Shown: positions 25,903 to 35,527, numbered from the stretch's first letter. The stretch is 37,867 nucleotides of DNA from Chitinophagaceae bacterium (GCA_025360525.1 JANYCA010000038.1:1-37867), one strand, 5' to 3'. Numbers and translations: made by a program. The notes: generated from the sequence alone by a model not told the origin.

Positions 25903-27249
25903 CTAATGGCCACCTCCGCTCATTATAACTACATCATCACTTACTTTACTGCTTTTAATAAACAAAGTTGCAATGGCTGCAATCAATAAAAAGGTAGCGC
26001 CAAAGTAAATTGCATTAATGGGTTCTTTCCCTAAAAAGCTATTGAAAATTTTTCCAAAAGTAAGTGAGTATATCAGCATGGGAATTACAATCATCATATT
26101 TATAATACCCATGTAAACGCCATAACGGCTTTTAGGAATATCATTTACAATTAAAAGATAGGGAACCCCCATCATGCTTGCCCAGGCAATACCAAAGCCA
26201 ATAAGCGGAATAAAAACCAGGTACTTATCTGCAATATGAGGAAAAATAAATAACGCTGCTGCTGCTAATAAAAGGCAGATGCAATGCACCATTTTAGCTC
26301 CATATTTTCTTGCAAACCATACCAGCGCAAAAGCAGATAAAAAAGTAATAATATTTGTCCATCCACTTATTAACCCTCCCCAACCCACAGCTTCCTGGTA
26401 AGTTTTATTAGCAACAGAACTATCGGAAGTGCCAAAAATAGTTTTAGCAATGGTGAGGTCCTTATAATCCCAGTAACACTTTAAAGCAAACCACTGAAAA
26501 AGGTATACCACAAACAACCGCCACATATTTGCAGGCATATCTTTTATAGCATGCCCGATTTCAATAAATGGTGTTGCCAGTTTTATTTTTTTACTCCGCA
26601 ATTCCACAAGTTCTTCCTCTGTTGGTGGAATTTCCGGTGTTGTTTTATTGCTCCACAAAACACTGGTGATGCTGCAAACGGCACCAAAGAAAAAAGATGC
26701 GTATACCCAGTAAGGGATTTTGCTGCCACTCTCTTTGGTTAAAAAGGGAATTAGTTGAAAAAGGAACAAAGAAAGTGTACCCAGTGTTTGACCGAACCCT
26801 GTAAAAAAACTTTGCGCTAAAAAACCAGTTGGTTGTTGCTTTGAAGAAAGCTTATCTGCAACAAATGCCCGGTATGGTTCCATAGCAGTATTATTAGCCG
26901 CATCTAAAATCCACAGCAATCCTACCGCCATCCATAACTGTGAGCTGAACGGAAATAAAAAAAGACAGATGCTACAAAGCATGGCTCCAACTAAAAAATA
27001 AGGCTTTCGTCTGCCCCATCTGGGATGCCAGGTTTTATCGCTCATGGCACCGATAAGGGGTTGAATGAGCAACCCGGTAACCGGCCCTGCTATTTGTAGT
27101 AATGGAAGGTCTCCATTTTCTGCCCCCAAAAATTTATAGATGGGGTTTACTGCATTTTGTTGCAATGCAAAACTGTACTGTATTCCAAAAAAACCAACAT
27201 TCATGTTGATGATTTGCCCAAAGGAAAGTGTTGGTTTAGGTATGGTCAT
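25903..27249 (-). CDS. Sucrose-type MFS sugar transporter (GPH/SLC45-like)
   Basis: This inner-membrane transporter of about 448 residues has 12 hydrophobic helices. The signature loop after helix 2, GAMSDKTWHPRWGRRKPYF, is typical of the GPH/SLC45 group that includes plant and bacterial sucrose/H+ symporters. The opening SFGQIINMNVGFFGIQYSFALQ also fits. I chose ATG at 27249 because a well-formed promoter sits just upstream; the longer TTG frame (27276) would overlap the -7 element. It is the first gene of an operon with fructokinase and amylosucrase, so sucrose is the likely substrate, although maltose-type sugars cannot be excluded. Confidence 0.88.
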   Translation of the reverse strand: MTIPKPTLSFGQIINMNVGFFGIQYSFALQQNAVNPIYKFLGAENGDLPLLQIAGPVTGLLIQPLIGAMSDKTWHPRWGRRKPYFLVGAMLCSICLFLFPFSSQLWMAVGLLWILDAANNTAMEPYRAFVADKLSSKQQPTGFLAQSFFTGFGQTLGTLSLFLFQLIPFLTKESGSKIPYWVYASFFFGAVCSITSVLWSNKTTPEIPPTEEELVELRSKKIKLATPFIEIGHAIKDMPANMWRLFVVYLFQWFALKCYWDYKDLTIAKTIFGTSDSSVANKTYQEAVGWGGLISGWTNIITFLSAFALVWFARKYGAKMVHCICLLLAAAALFIFPHIADKYLVFIPLIGFGIAWASMMGVPYLLIVNDIPKSRYGVYMGIINMMIVIPMLIYSLTFGKIFNSFLGKEPINAIYFGATFLLIAAIATLFIKSSKVSDDVVIMSGGGH

Positions 27250-27273
27250 AAGCAATCGTTTTATTGTTGCGAT

Positions 27274-27301
27274 CAAATATAATTAAAAGCCATAGTTGCA
27301 A
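27274..27301 (-). promoter_or_regulatory. Promoter of the sucrose operon
   Basis: On the minus strand TTG (27301-27299) and TATATTTG (27281-27274) match both Bacteroidota promoter elements with a 17-base spacer. The ATG at 27249 follows with a leader of about 20 bases. This is the best promoter in the right half of the window. Confidence 0.65.
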
Positions 27302-27311
27302 TAGCTGCAAC
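27295..27311. promoter_or_regulatory. Operator-like inverted repeat over the sucrose-operon promoter
   Basis: GTTGCA-ATAGC-TGCAAC is a perfect 6-bp inverted repeat with a 5-base centre. It overlaps the TTG promoter element, which is where a repressor would act. The symmetry is like LacI-family operators, but no regulator gene lies in the window. Confidence 0.45.
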
Positions 27312-27420
27312 CGTTTGTGGTGAAGAAGAATATGGTAATATGCTTAAAGTGTAATGAAGTGCTAATGTCCAAGTATGCCAAATTGCAAACCTGTGAATAG
27401 CTTATTGCCAATTGCTATTG

Positions 27421-27513
27421 CACTTTTGACTATTGATTATTGCATCTTACCTTTTAAATTTCGAATTTTACCTTTGCCTTTTACCTTTTACCTTTTGACT
27501 TTTAACTTTTGCC
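27421..27513. repeat. Degenerate 7-8-base tandem repeat
   Basis: The stretch consists of variants of CTTTTAC and CTTTTGAC, repeated with small changes just past the trehalase stop codon. It separates trehalase from the sucrose operon. It looks like slippage-derived low-complexity DNA, without coding potential. Confidence 0.7.
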
Positions 27514-27522
27514 CATAAAAGA

Positions 27523-29148
27523 TCAATTCTTTCCGCCATACATTTTTTTAAAAGCAAGATAAACGCCATTCGTCCAACCAAAACCATCCTGAGACGGATA
27601 CTCACCGCCCCCGGCTAATTGGGTAAGATCTTCAACATTGTATTTCTCCATCATTTTTCCAGTAGCCTGGTAAACTTTGTTGTTTAGAGCTAACCATCGG
27701 GTAGCAATGGTTTTAGCCAAGGCCGTGTTGCCGTAATTTTTAAACCCAGCTGCGGTTGTCCATTGCAATGGTGCCCAGCCATTGGGTGCATCCCACTGCT
27801 GACCGGTTTTGTTGGTAGTGGTTACAATGCCCCCCTCTTTTAATAAAAAATCTGTAACCGTTTTTGCAACACTTGCGGCCTGTGCTGGCGTTGCAATTTT
27901 TACAAATAAAGGAAATACACCTGCGGCAGAAATTACAGCTGCCTGCTGGCTTTCAGCAAAATTATAATCATAGAAAAAACCGGTTTTAGCGCTCCAGCAA
28001 TATTTTATTATTGCTGCTTTTCTTTTGGCGGCCTTACCTGTAAAGCTTTTGGAGATCGTTGTTTTTCCATTCAGCTTTAATGCTTTTGCTATGATGGTTT
28101 CCATGGAATACATCAGGCAGTTTAAATCGACCGGTATAAAGTTGGTGGTTTGTATGGTATGGATATTATTGGGATCGGTAAACCAGCGACTGCTGAAATC
28201 CCATCCACTACAAGCCCCTGCACGCAGGTGTGTGCAGGTAACGGCTTTATTTGCATCCAGTATTTCTTTTAATTTTTCTGGTGTTGACACTTTTATCCGC
28301 ATGGCTAATTCCATCGCCACTGCTTCTGCTATTTCATAATCTTCTTTATAACTTTCCTGACGGGGAGTGTTGCTTTCGTCCCAATAACGGTTGAGCATAG
28401 TGCCGCCGGGTAATTTTACAACCCGTTTAAATGCAGGGTCTTTCATTTTCTCTGCACCTTCCATCCAGTAAGCATATTCTTTTTGCATTTCCGGTAAATA
28501 TTGTTGATACACCGCTTTGCCTTTTATACCAGCAAGCAATTCAACCATCATACAAAAAAATGGAGGTTGACTCCGGCTTAAATAATAGGTTCTGTTGCCA
28601 TTGGGTATATGTCCGTACTCATTTATCAGGTAGGCAAAGTTCTTCACCATATTTTCAATCATTGTTACTTCGCCGCTTTCCTTTAAACCCAGCATGGTAA
28701 AATAACTATCCCAATAATAAATTTCCCTGAACCGTCCGCCGGGCACAATGTAGGCATTGGGCAATGGGAGCAGCGAACTGCCTTCCACTGTTTTATCAGC
28801 TTCTCTTTTTAATGTGCCCCATAAATTTTTTATGTGCATGGCTGCATCTTTTTCCTGTTGTATATAATTTAACTGCGGCGGAGCAGGTGGAAGGTTAAAA
28901 TTCTCTGCAATAAATGTTTTTAAATCCATACCATTGTTCTTCATCATGCCATAATTATACATAATGTCTTTTACTTTCTTTTTGGGGGTGCAATCCACAA
29001 ATGTTTTTCCATCTGGTAAAATTTTTTGTAACTGAACATCTTTAAAAAGTTGCCCGTAAATTTTATCCGGCGTAAGTGGAACAATTTTTTGCTGTGCAAC
29101 TACAAGTGCAGGCAGGGATAGCAGCATGATGGCAAGGTGTTTTTTCAT
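27523..29148 (-). CDS. treA: Periplasmic trehalase (GH37)
   Basis: This exported 541-residue enzyme splits trehalose into two glucose molecules. A signal peptide (MKKHLAIMLLSLPALVVAQ) places it in the periplasm. Both family signatures are present: PGGRFREIYYWDSY near residues 135-150 and QWDAPNGWAP in the C-terminal third. The catalytic Asp region SGWDFSSRWF and the Glu-containing GGGEYPSQDGFGWTNGV also fit. The start is ATG at 29148. It lies upstream of the sucrose operon in the same direction, but with 273 bases of repeat and promoter between, so it is probably a separate transcript. The symbol follows the periplasmic E. coli enzyme. Confidence 0.93.
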   Translation of the reverse strand: MKKHLAIMLLSLPALVVAQQKIVPLTPDKIYGQLFKDVQLQKILPDGKTFVDCTPKKKVKDIMYNYGMMKNNGMDLKTFIAENFNLPPAPPQLNYIQQEKDAAMHIKNLWGTLKREADKTVEGSSLLPLPNAYIVPGGRFREIYYWDSYFTMLGLKESGEVTMIENMVKNFAYLINEYGHIPNGNRTYYLSRSQPPFFCMMVELLAGIKGKAVYQQYLPEMQKEYAYWMEGAEKMKDPAFKRVVKLPGGTMLNRYWDESNTPRQESYKEDYEIAEAVAMELAMRIKVSTPEKLKEILDANKAVTCTHLRAGACSGWDFSSRWFTDPNNIHTIQTTNFIPVDLNCLMYSMETIIAKALKLNGKTTISKSFTGKAAKRKAAIIKYCWSAKTGFFYDYNFAESQQAAVISAAGVFPLFVKIATPAQAASVAKTVTDFLLKEGGIVTTTNKTGQQWDAPNGWAPLQWTTAAGFKNYGNTALAKTIATRWLALNNKVYQATGKMMEKYNVEDLTQLAGGGEYPSQDGFGWTNGVYLAFKKMYGGKN

Positions 29149-29350
29149 TGGATAAAATTACATAAAAATACCTCAGTTACGATGTAGGCATTTTTACAAG
29201 GAGATTGAATACAGAGTTGATGGTGCTGTTCCTTAGTTTGATGGTTCATTGCCTGCCACAATAGATCGAATACCGGGAAATATAGTTAGCATAGAAAGAT
29301 TTACATGAAGAAGGATTGGTTAGGCCTCTTATTAAAAAACGTATTAAACC

Positions 29351-30352
29351 TTACAATCGAATTGCAACAGTTACATTCCCGTTTCTACCATCGCTTGGCC
29401 ACACACCTGGGCCAGGATAAAACATCGGCCGCTTAGTAAAATATTGCTGATTGGTAAAGTTGTTTATATTGGCTTTTAGCTCCAGATTTTTGGAGAACCG
29501 TATATTAATATTCATATCTGCAATACCATACGCAGGCACCAAACCTACGGCACCAGTGGCTTTGGCAGGCTGTATTGTATTTAATGGATCTGCAAAACTT
29601 TCAGCAGTATAGCTGTACAAAACAGACCAGCTTATTTTTTGATAACGAAGGGTTAGCCCGTTTCTTGAAATTACATCCGGTGCAGATTCTACCTTATTGC
29701 CCTGTATGCTTAAATTAGCTGTGCCGCTTTTTACATTGGCATTCGTATATCTTGCATGATTAAAGGCAGTGGATGTAAAAACAGATAGTCCCAGTTTTTT
29801 TCCCAATATCCAATCTCCCTGAACAAAAATTTCTGCTCCACTTGTAAATGAATTGCCAATATTGGTTCGGTAGGTATAAAAGGCACCGAAATTATCTGTA
29901 AGCGCCAATGTACCAAAGCGGTTTTGGTATTGCAGCAGATAGCCTGTTACATCCCACCTTAAAAATTTCCAGTTACCCCTAAAGCCCAGCTCGGCATTAT
30001 ACCCTTTGGAATCTTTTATGTTGGGGTCCACTTTTTCGTAGAGTGAGGCAGGGATTAAATCTTTAAACAACATGGCACGATAACTCTGGCTAAAGCCAGC
30101 ATACAATTCTGCATTTGTAGAAATGCTGTAGTTAATATTGCCACCCAATAATGGAAATTGCCGTTTCATGGAAACAGGTATCTTACTATCCGGGTAATAG
30201 CTGATGGTGCCACTCATGGCTGTTTGGCCCATTTCCATTCTTGCACCAATGTTTACAGATAAATGAGAATTGAGTTGAAATTTGTTTTCTGCAAACACGG
30301 CTATATTGTGGGTTTTAAGGTGCACATTTCTTCCGAAGCGGGTACTGACAGG
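29351..30352 (-). pseudogene. TonB-dependent receptor, C-terminal part (frameshifted)
   Basis: This is the second half of a TonB-dependent receptor: beta-barrel strands ending in a terminal strand NGNVTVAIRL that closes in the usual way for outer-membrane proteins. The frame opens after a TAG at 30355-30353. It reads PVSTRFGRNVHLKTHNIAVFAE, a typical continuation of the barrel found in the preceding reading frame. A GTG at 30325 would let a fragment begin, but it would lack a signal peptide and plug and could not be exported. Together with the upstream part it makes one protein of about 730 residues, so I treat it as the 3' part of one broken gene. Confidence 0.85.
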
Positions 30353-31539
30353 CTAAGATCATAATCGCTGCCGGTAGTTCCTTTTCCCAATTGGCGCCGA
30401 TGCAAATCATTATTCATATACTGGATACCGGTTACAAGCGAAGCCGTTTTTTTACCAATGCTGTAATGTTGCAACAAGCGTAGTTCGGTGGTATAACTGT
30501 TGAAATTATCAATATCTACCTGGCGGTTATTGTATTGCAACGTAGCTGTAACAATACTGTCTTTTATATTGGTTGGCTTATCAAACTGTACACTGTTTCT
30601 TGCACCTAAAACGGCAGAAGTGGTTAGCTGAAATTTGGTATTGTTTGCCACCTGCCAGTTAATGGTAATCGACGGCACATGAATATCCGGACTAAAATAA
30701 TTTCGGGAACGGGTTACCTGCGTTGGATCCGCCGCAAACATACTGTCATTTAATGCACCCGGTATGCGGTGTCTGTAGGTTGATCGGGCCCATTCGGCAC
30801 GGATGGAGAATTTATTGGTTGGCTCGTAAGTAAGTATTACAGCTTCGCTTTCTGAATTGGTATGTTCATTTTTACGGTATCCATCCCTCGATTTTTTTTG
30901 GATGTAGGCATAGTAGCGGAGCTTACCGATTTTGCCGCCAATTGCATTGTAGCTGCTGAGTAAATTGAAAGAGCCTGCTGTAGTAATGTTTTCAAAACTT
31001 ATCGGTCTGCTGGTATCACCTTGCTTGGTGATATAGTTTATCATGCCGCCAAATTGTGCACCATATTGCAGGGAGCCGGTTCCTCTTACCAGCTCTACCC
31101 TTTCCAAACTTTCAAAAGGCATACTAAAATGACTGGCGGGATAGCCATACATATCTGAGTTGGTAATGATACCGTCTTTGCGGTTGTTAAACTCCCAGCC
31201 ACGATGAGGATCAAGGCCACGGGCAGCAATATTTACCTGATTGCCTGAGCCATCCATATCATACACAAAAACGCCGGGTATTTTGGCAAATATTTGCCTG
31301 CCGGTTTTATTGGTTACATCAGCGGGTATCTGTGCAAGGCTGATGACCTCTGTTTTTTTACCGGAAAAAATATAAGTACCCTGCACTGCTGGCAAGGGCT
31401 TTATATTATTTAAATACAGGTAAGATTTGATGGTGATACTGTCCAATACTTTAACCTGGTTTGGAGCATCCTGGGCTACAGCAACATGCCCGACAAAACC
31501 AGTGAAATAAAAAGTGAAAATTAATTTAAAGTACTTCAT
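30301..31539 (-). pseudogene. TonB-dependent receptor (FecA-like), N-terminal part (frameshifted)
   Basis: This part contains the signal peptide, a TonB-box-like segment (DSITIKSY), the plug domain (about residues 50-170, with GSGNQVNIAARGLDPHRGWEF and FESLERVELVRGTGSLQYG) and the first barrel strands. The plug is of the ferric-citrate receptor type, which suggests uptake of a ferric chelate, but the ligand is unknown. Native sequence ends about Ser396 (SDYDLS). After it the frame runs through unrelated residues to a stop at 30301. Adding one base near 30351-30352, for example to a CC pair, would join the halves. The start is ATG at 31539. It lies downstream of the haloperoxidase-like gene. 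Confidence 0.85.
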
Positions 31540-31550
31540 AGTTTAAGATT

Positions 31551-31584
31551 GAAAGAAAATGGCGGTGTAAAGAATTACCCCGCC
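31551..31584 (-). terminator. Hairpin before the TonB receptor gene
   Basis: On the minus strand GGCGGGGTAA and TTTACACCGCC form a stem with one mismatch and a 3-base loop, followed by ATTTTCTTTC. It lies about 20 bases before the receptor start codon. It may terminate the upstream haloperoxidase transcript or act as a leader attenuator. Confidence 0.45.
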
Positions 31585-31722
31585 TTCTACATAAAACTTA
31601 ACCTTTTGTAGTACCCTGCTACTAAAAAGACAGGACACCAATATGTTGAAAAATTCTACTTTTTTAAAAAATTGTCCCATACAGCATTACAGGGCCTTCT
31701 ATAAAATTGAACGATTTTTAAA

Positions 31723-33261
31723 TTATTCAGCTCCATCAATTCTGGCCCTGGCAATGGCAGATTCAGCGACTTTACTGCCCAGTTCCAATCCTTTTTCACA
31801 ATCGCTGCGGTAATGAATAGCACCAAACATTCTAGAGTCTGACGCTTCTTTTGCCATGGCATTAAACGCATCTGCCCTTGCTGGTATTACATGGCTTAAA
31901 TACGTAGCAGCGGCAGCGCTAAAGGTAGAATGTCCCGAAACGTAGGCAGGAAAATTAGGTATACCTGTTAACGTTTTTATGCTTGGGTCTGCCTGGCAAG
32001 GCCGCTGGTTGAAATAAAAATATTTGGCATCCCAACAGGCTATCGCTGCATCCATCATGGTAATGTTTAGCAAAGAGAAGTTTCGTGCCCAGCGTACTTC
32101 GCTAAAATTTTGTTGCACAAATTCTTCTGCTGCGATGGCATTCCAATGGCCTGGTGGAGTATACGTGCCGGTGCCATCTGCCCAAAAATGTACAATCCGG
32201 ATATTTTCCCTGGTAGCATTATCGGCATACTTTTTTACCTCTGCCAGTTCTGTTCTAAACTTTTCAGATGAAGTAAGTGGTGGTGGAACAGGCCTGTTAG
32301 CCACCTGTGTTAATGAGTCGATTAAAAAAGATTTTACATTACCAAATAATGGTAGCATCGGCGGCCGCTTAGGCATATCCAAACTCATCCAGGCGGTTTC
32401 GCCACGGGCTTTACAATCTGCTTCTATCTGTGCCCAAATTATCGGGTTACCGATAGCTACCCCAGCTCTGTCACCTGCAGCTTTTGCCGTAAATTTTGCT
32501 GCAACCAATCTGCCTAAAAATTCACCAGCTTCAATATCGCTGCGTACATTGGCACCACTCATAATACGGCACAATTTTTCTTCCTCTGCCATTGCCCGTA
32601 TGTAAGCCCCTTCGGTAGGAAACAACAGTTTAAGCATTTCCACAGTTACGCCTTCTATCACTCCATCTTCGCTGGGGTAGGCTGCTAAAGTTGTTTTAGG
32701 CACCAATACTTCCAGGGTTGCATCGACTATATAAGGCGAAGGTCGATTGTACAATTTTTTATAATGATAGGCTGCTACTAATGCGTCGTATTGTGCGGCA
32801 CTTACATAGGCATAAGCCCTTGCTGCAAACGGTGGATTGCTAAAGGGAAATTGTGGATATGCAAAAGGATTGTTGGCATTGGGGGCAGGATAGGTGCCAT
32901 CTTCATTTTGATAAGGCGCCAGATTATGCCTGGCTACCAGGGTACGCATAATTTCGTTCCAGCGCAATACTGCACCGGCGCTCCAATATGCAATCCGGCT
33001 GCGTTGCTCATTGGTAAGGGCTGCCTGAAAACTTTTTATTTCATTTATTTCCCTGGCGTAAGCAGGCACATTGGTTGCGCCAGGTGCTGCTAATGCAAAC
33101 TCATTGGGTGCAGTCAATAACAGCGTTTTCCAGGTACCGGCAAGGCTATCTGTTTTTGCAGGATTTAATGCACTAAACAACAAGTTGCGTTCGGTGATAT
33201 CCTTTTTACAGGCAGCAATAATGGTTGTTGCTGCTAATAAGAAAATGATTGTCTTTTTCAT
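31723..33261 (-). CDS. Vanadium haloperoxidase / PAP2-type lipoprotein
   Basis: This 512-residue exported protein has a lipobox (ATTIIAAC, Cys17), so it is probably a lipoprotein. The C-terminal third holds the complete vanadate/phosphate site of the haloperoxidase-PAP2 superfamily: Lys413-x6-Arg420-Pro, YVSGHS with His444, and SR-x5-His483 (SRMFGAIHYRSD). Relatives either oxidise halides with H2O2 using vanadate or remove phosphate from organic phosphates; the sequence alone does not decide. The N-terminal two thirds is helical, as in other bacterial members. It shares a block with a second paralogue, two outer-membrane barrels and a TonB receptor. The start is ATG at 33261. Confidence 0.88.
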   Translation of the reverse strand: MKKTIIFLLAATTIIAACKKDITERNLLFSALNPAKTDSLAGTWKTLLLTAPNEFALAAPGATNVPAYAREINEIKSFQAALTNEQRSRIAYWSAGAVLRWNEIMRTLVARHNLAPYQNEDGTYPAPNANNPFAYPQFPFSNPPFAARAYAYVSAAQYDALVAAYHYKKLYNRPSPYIVDATLEVLVPKTTLAAYPSEDGVIEGVTVEMLKLLFPTEGAYIRAMAEEEKLCRIMSGANVRSDIEAGEFLGRLVAAKFTAKAAGDRAGVAIGNPIIWAQIEADCKARGETAWMSLDMPKRPPMLPLFGNVKSFLIDSLTQVANRPVPPPLTSSEKFRTELAEVKKYADNATRENIRIVHFWADGTGTYTPPGHWNAIAAEEFVQQNFSEVRWARNFSLLNITMMDAAIACWDAKYFYFNQRPCQADPSIKTLTGIPNFPAYVSGHSTFSAAAATYLSHVIPARADAFNAMAKEASDSRMFGAIHYRSDCEKGLELGSKVAESAIARARIDGAE

Positions 33262-33345
33262 GCTGTAGTATGCTTTAATATTTTTAAAAAAGTCTTTTAC
33301 CTATTGTTAATAAAAGCTTCATCAGGGATATGAATTTGAACGGAG

Positions 33346-33361
33346 TCCCGTAAAAACGGGA
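33346..33361. repeat. Small perfect hairpin TCCCGT/ACGGGA
   Basis: Six-base arms with an AAAA loop lie in the 174-base gap between the barrel gene and the haloperoxidase gene. No T-run follows. It may be a weak RNA structure within the operon. Confidence 0.5.
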
Positions 33362-33435
33362 TAGACTGTCGCCACTGAAGTTCAATCACGGTTCAACTGC
33401 CGGTTTCAAAAAAATGCAATTCCTATTGTTGATTG

Positions 33436-34377
33436 CTATTTTTTACTATCAACTTTTTTCTTCTTTGTCCAGTCCATTTGATAAAATGCACCTGCCATAA
33501 TAACGAACGACTGGCCAACATTCCGACCATCAAAAACATAGTTGCCGTTTGCAATGGCCGATAAGCCTGATAGCTTTTTATGGAAGGTGTATTTTACATT
33601 TGCTCCAATCCTTTTTGCATTCATTTTATTGCTGGGAAAGGGCATATCGTTTTTGCGAATATCAAAGCCTCCTTGTGTAGTAAACTGATCGAATACAGCT
33701 TCGGCAATTAAATGGCTTGTTCTGTAACCCATTCGTACATTGATGTTAGTGGCATCGGGCATACTTACCTCATTGCTGTAATGCATTTGATTGGTGTAAT
33801 AGGCAGTACGATCTATGCTGATATTTTTACGGGCAATATAAGCGGCAGATACCGTTGCAAACCACTGATGCACCTGGTAATCTATCATTAACCTTCCAGT
33901 AGCGGTGCTGCTTCGCAGACCAATACTTAAGGGTAAAAAATCTGCTACATAATTGCTTAGTGGTGTAGATACAGAGCCGATGGTATACAATGAAAAAGTA
34001 CCTATACCGAGGTTGGTTTCTATCGGCATGTACTTAGCCGTAAGTGATAAATCCTGGATACCTCTTTGGCCTGCAAGGGTACCGGCAGATGCTTTTGTCT
34101 GGATGTAAGGAACACCAAAAAGCAGGTTTAATTTATCGGTAACACCATAGTTGCCCATGATATTGACCATAGAAGTGGTTACAGTACCCAGGTTTTGATT
34201 GTCTCTTTTAAAAGTGCCTTCCCAGTAGTTTTTCCAATTGCTTTGTCCGTACATCAGGCCACCACAAAAATTATGTTTAGGCATCATAATGGCGTCTATA
34301 TCTGTTTGCGCAAATGAAAAATGAGTAATTAAGATAAAAAGCAATAATAGTTTTGGTAATTTATTTTTTGTCCTCAT
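33436..34377 (-). CDS. Outer-membrane beta-barrel protein
   Basis: This 313-residue exported protein has a signal peptide (LLLLFILITHFSFAQ) followed by alternating aromatic and polar strands throughout. Examples are FCGGLMYGQSNW, LNLLFGVPYIQTKA, WFATVSAAYIAR and NVKYTFHKKLSG, the pattern of an outer-membrane barrel. The segment GVTDKLNLLFGVPY is common in porin-like 'transporter' families. The chain ends with a short basic tail (KKKKVDSKK) rather than a terminal aromatic residue. The specific family and substrate are not recognised. It lies 43 bases after another barrel gene and upstream of the haloperoxidase-like gene. Confidence 0.75.
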   Translation of the reverse strand: MRTKNKLPKLLLLFILITHFSFAQTDIDAIMMPKHNFCGGLMYGQSNWKNYWEGTFKRDNQNLGTVTTSMVNIMGNYGVTDKLNLLFGVPYIQTKASAGTLAGQRGIQDLSLTAKYMPIETNLGIGTFSLYTIGSVSTPLSNYVADFLPLSIGLRSSTATGRLMIDYQVHQWFATVSAAYIARKNISIDRTAYYTNQMHYSNEVSMPDATNINVRMGYRTSHLIAEAVFDQFTTQGGFDIRKNDMPFPSNKMNAKRIGANVKYTFHKKLSGLSAIANGNYVFDGRNVGQSFVIMAGAFYQMDWTKKKKVDSKK

Positions 34378-34420
34378 TAAAATTTTTTTTTACATGATAA
34401 GAATCTGTGCACGTATGTTT

Positions 34421-35527
34421 TTAAAATTTAACTGCTACACCCATGTTAACAGAATAATCCGCAAAAGCGGCATCGCCCCTTACAAACACACCCCTTTTAG
34501 TTGAATTTTCTTTATCAGTGTTACTTTGGGTACGATTGCGAACAACAGCAAAAGGTACGGACGCAAAAAAGGTTACATTTTTAATGGCATAATTAACAGA
34601 CGGCTCTACAGACCAAATATAACCCGGGCGACGGAAATCGCCACTTCCTCCAATAAGATCATTTACGGGAATACCTTCCAATCTGGTGCCTGCCGCAATT
34701 GACAAACCTTTTATTTTATTGAAAGAATAATTAAACCCCGCCCTTACCATGTATTGATCGGGCACACTCATGATAGCTTCGTTGGCCAATCCAGGTGTTA
34801 ATGTTTCCCTGTAAGTTCTGGTGCCATTTTGTTCCCTTGGATTAACGAGATAGTAGAAGCTTCCATAAATACCAAAATTGCTTTTAAAATTATAGAAAGA
34901 ATTTAATTCAACTGTAACGCCGGTACCACCATCACCCAATTGAATGGATTGGTCTACTGTTCTTAATTCCTTTGTACCACCAGGGCCCACATTGTACCAG
35001 TAATCTTTATAATTATAATCGCCGGTTGCTAACTTTATACCCAACCCCAGTTGTATGTTTCCCTTTCTGCTTTTGAGCGGATCAAGCATCCAACGGTAAG
35101 CCGCTAATCTTACATCACCTATTCCAAAAGAGTGAGTTGAATGCCTTTCCCTTTTTACATAACTTCCATTAACGAGGCCATGCTCATACAATGACGATCG
35201 GCCATTGTTTATAATGGGCACATCGATCATTAACGACCATCGATCATTTAAAACACGGGTGAGTGCCAAATCAACTATGGTGGTATGATTTATTACTTCT
35301 GTATGATTTATCAGCCTGGCCTTATTTTCTTCTGTACCAGAAAAGTGCCGGAACGATTTAAAATAACGGGCGCTGGTATTCAACAGCCATCCGGCATGAT
35401 TTGTACTATCGGGATGCACCATCATGCAACTTGCACCATTACCCTTTATGGCTACGCAACCCTGGGCGTTTAAGTTATTGTATTGTGCAAAAATTGCGAT
35501 GAAGAGTAAAACTATTATTTTTTTCAT
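34421..35527 (-). CDS. Outer-membrane beta-barrel protein with N-terminal Cys pair
   Basis: This 368-residue exported protein has a signal peptide ending at NLNAQ. The mature N-terminus holds GCVAIKGNGASCM, with two Cys residues ten apart that could form a disulfide or bind a metal. The rest shows repeated beta strands (WSLMIDVPIINNGRSS, GIGDVRLAAYRW, NFGIYGSFYYLVN, MVRAGFNYSFN) and ends in YSVNMGVAVKF, whose final Phe is the usual barrel-insertion signal. No named family is recognised with certainty. It is tightly spaced after the second haloperoxidase-like gene (34 bases), so the proteins are probably made together. Confidence 0.78.
   Translation of the reverse strand: MKKIIVLLFIAIFAQYNNLNAQGCVAIKGNGASCMMVHPDSTNHAGWLLNTSARYFKSFRHFSGTEENKARLINHTEVINHTTIVDLALTRVLNDRWSLMIDVPIINNGRSSLYEHGLVNGSYVKRERHSTHSFGIGDVRLAAYRWMLDPLKSRKGNIQLGLGIKLATGDYNYKDYWYNVGPGGTKELRTVDQSIQLGDGGTGVTVELNSFYNFKSNFGIYGSFYYLVNPREQNGTRTYRETLTPGLANEAIMSVPDQYMVRAGFNYSFNKIKGLSIAAGTRLEGIPVNDLIGGSGDFRRPGYIWSVEPSVNYAIKNVTFFASVPFAVVRNRTQSNTDKENSTKRGVFVRGDAAFADYSVNMGVAVKF

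Noticed and set aside
27421..27513. Short repeats considered as a CRISPR array
   Set aside because: Units are only 7-8 bases, degenerate and without spacers; no cas gene is near.
32024..32605. 193-residue open frame on plus, opposite the haloperoxidase-like gene
   Set aside because: It is antisense to a protein with intact catalytic motifs, its translation has no recognisable domain, and it arises from the codon bias of the real gene.
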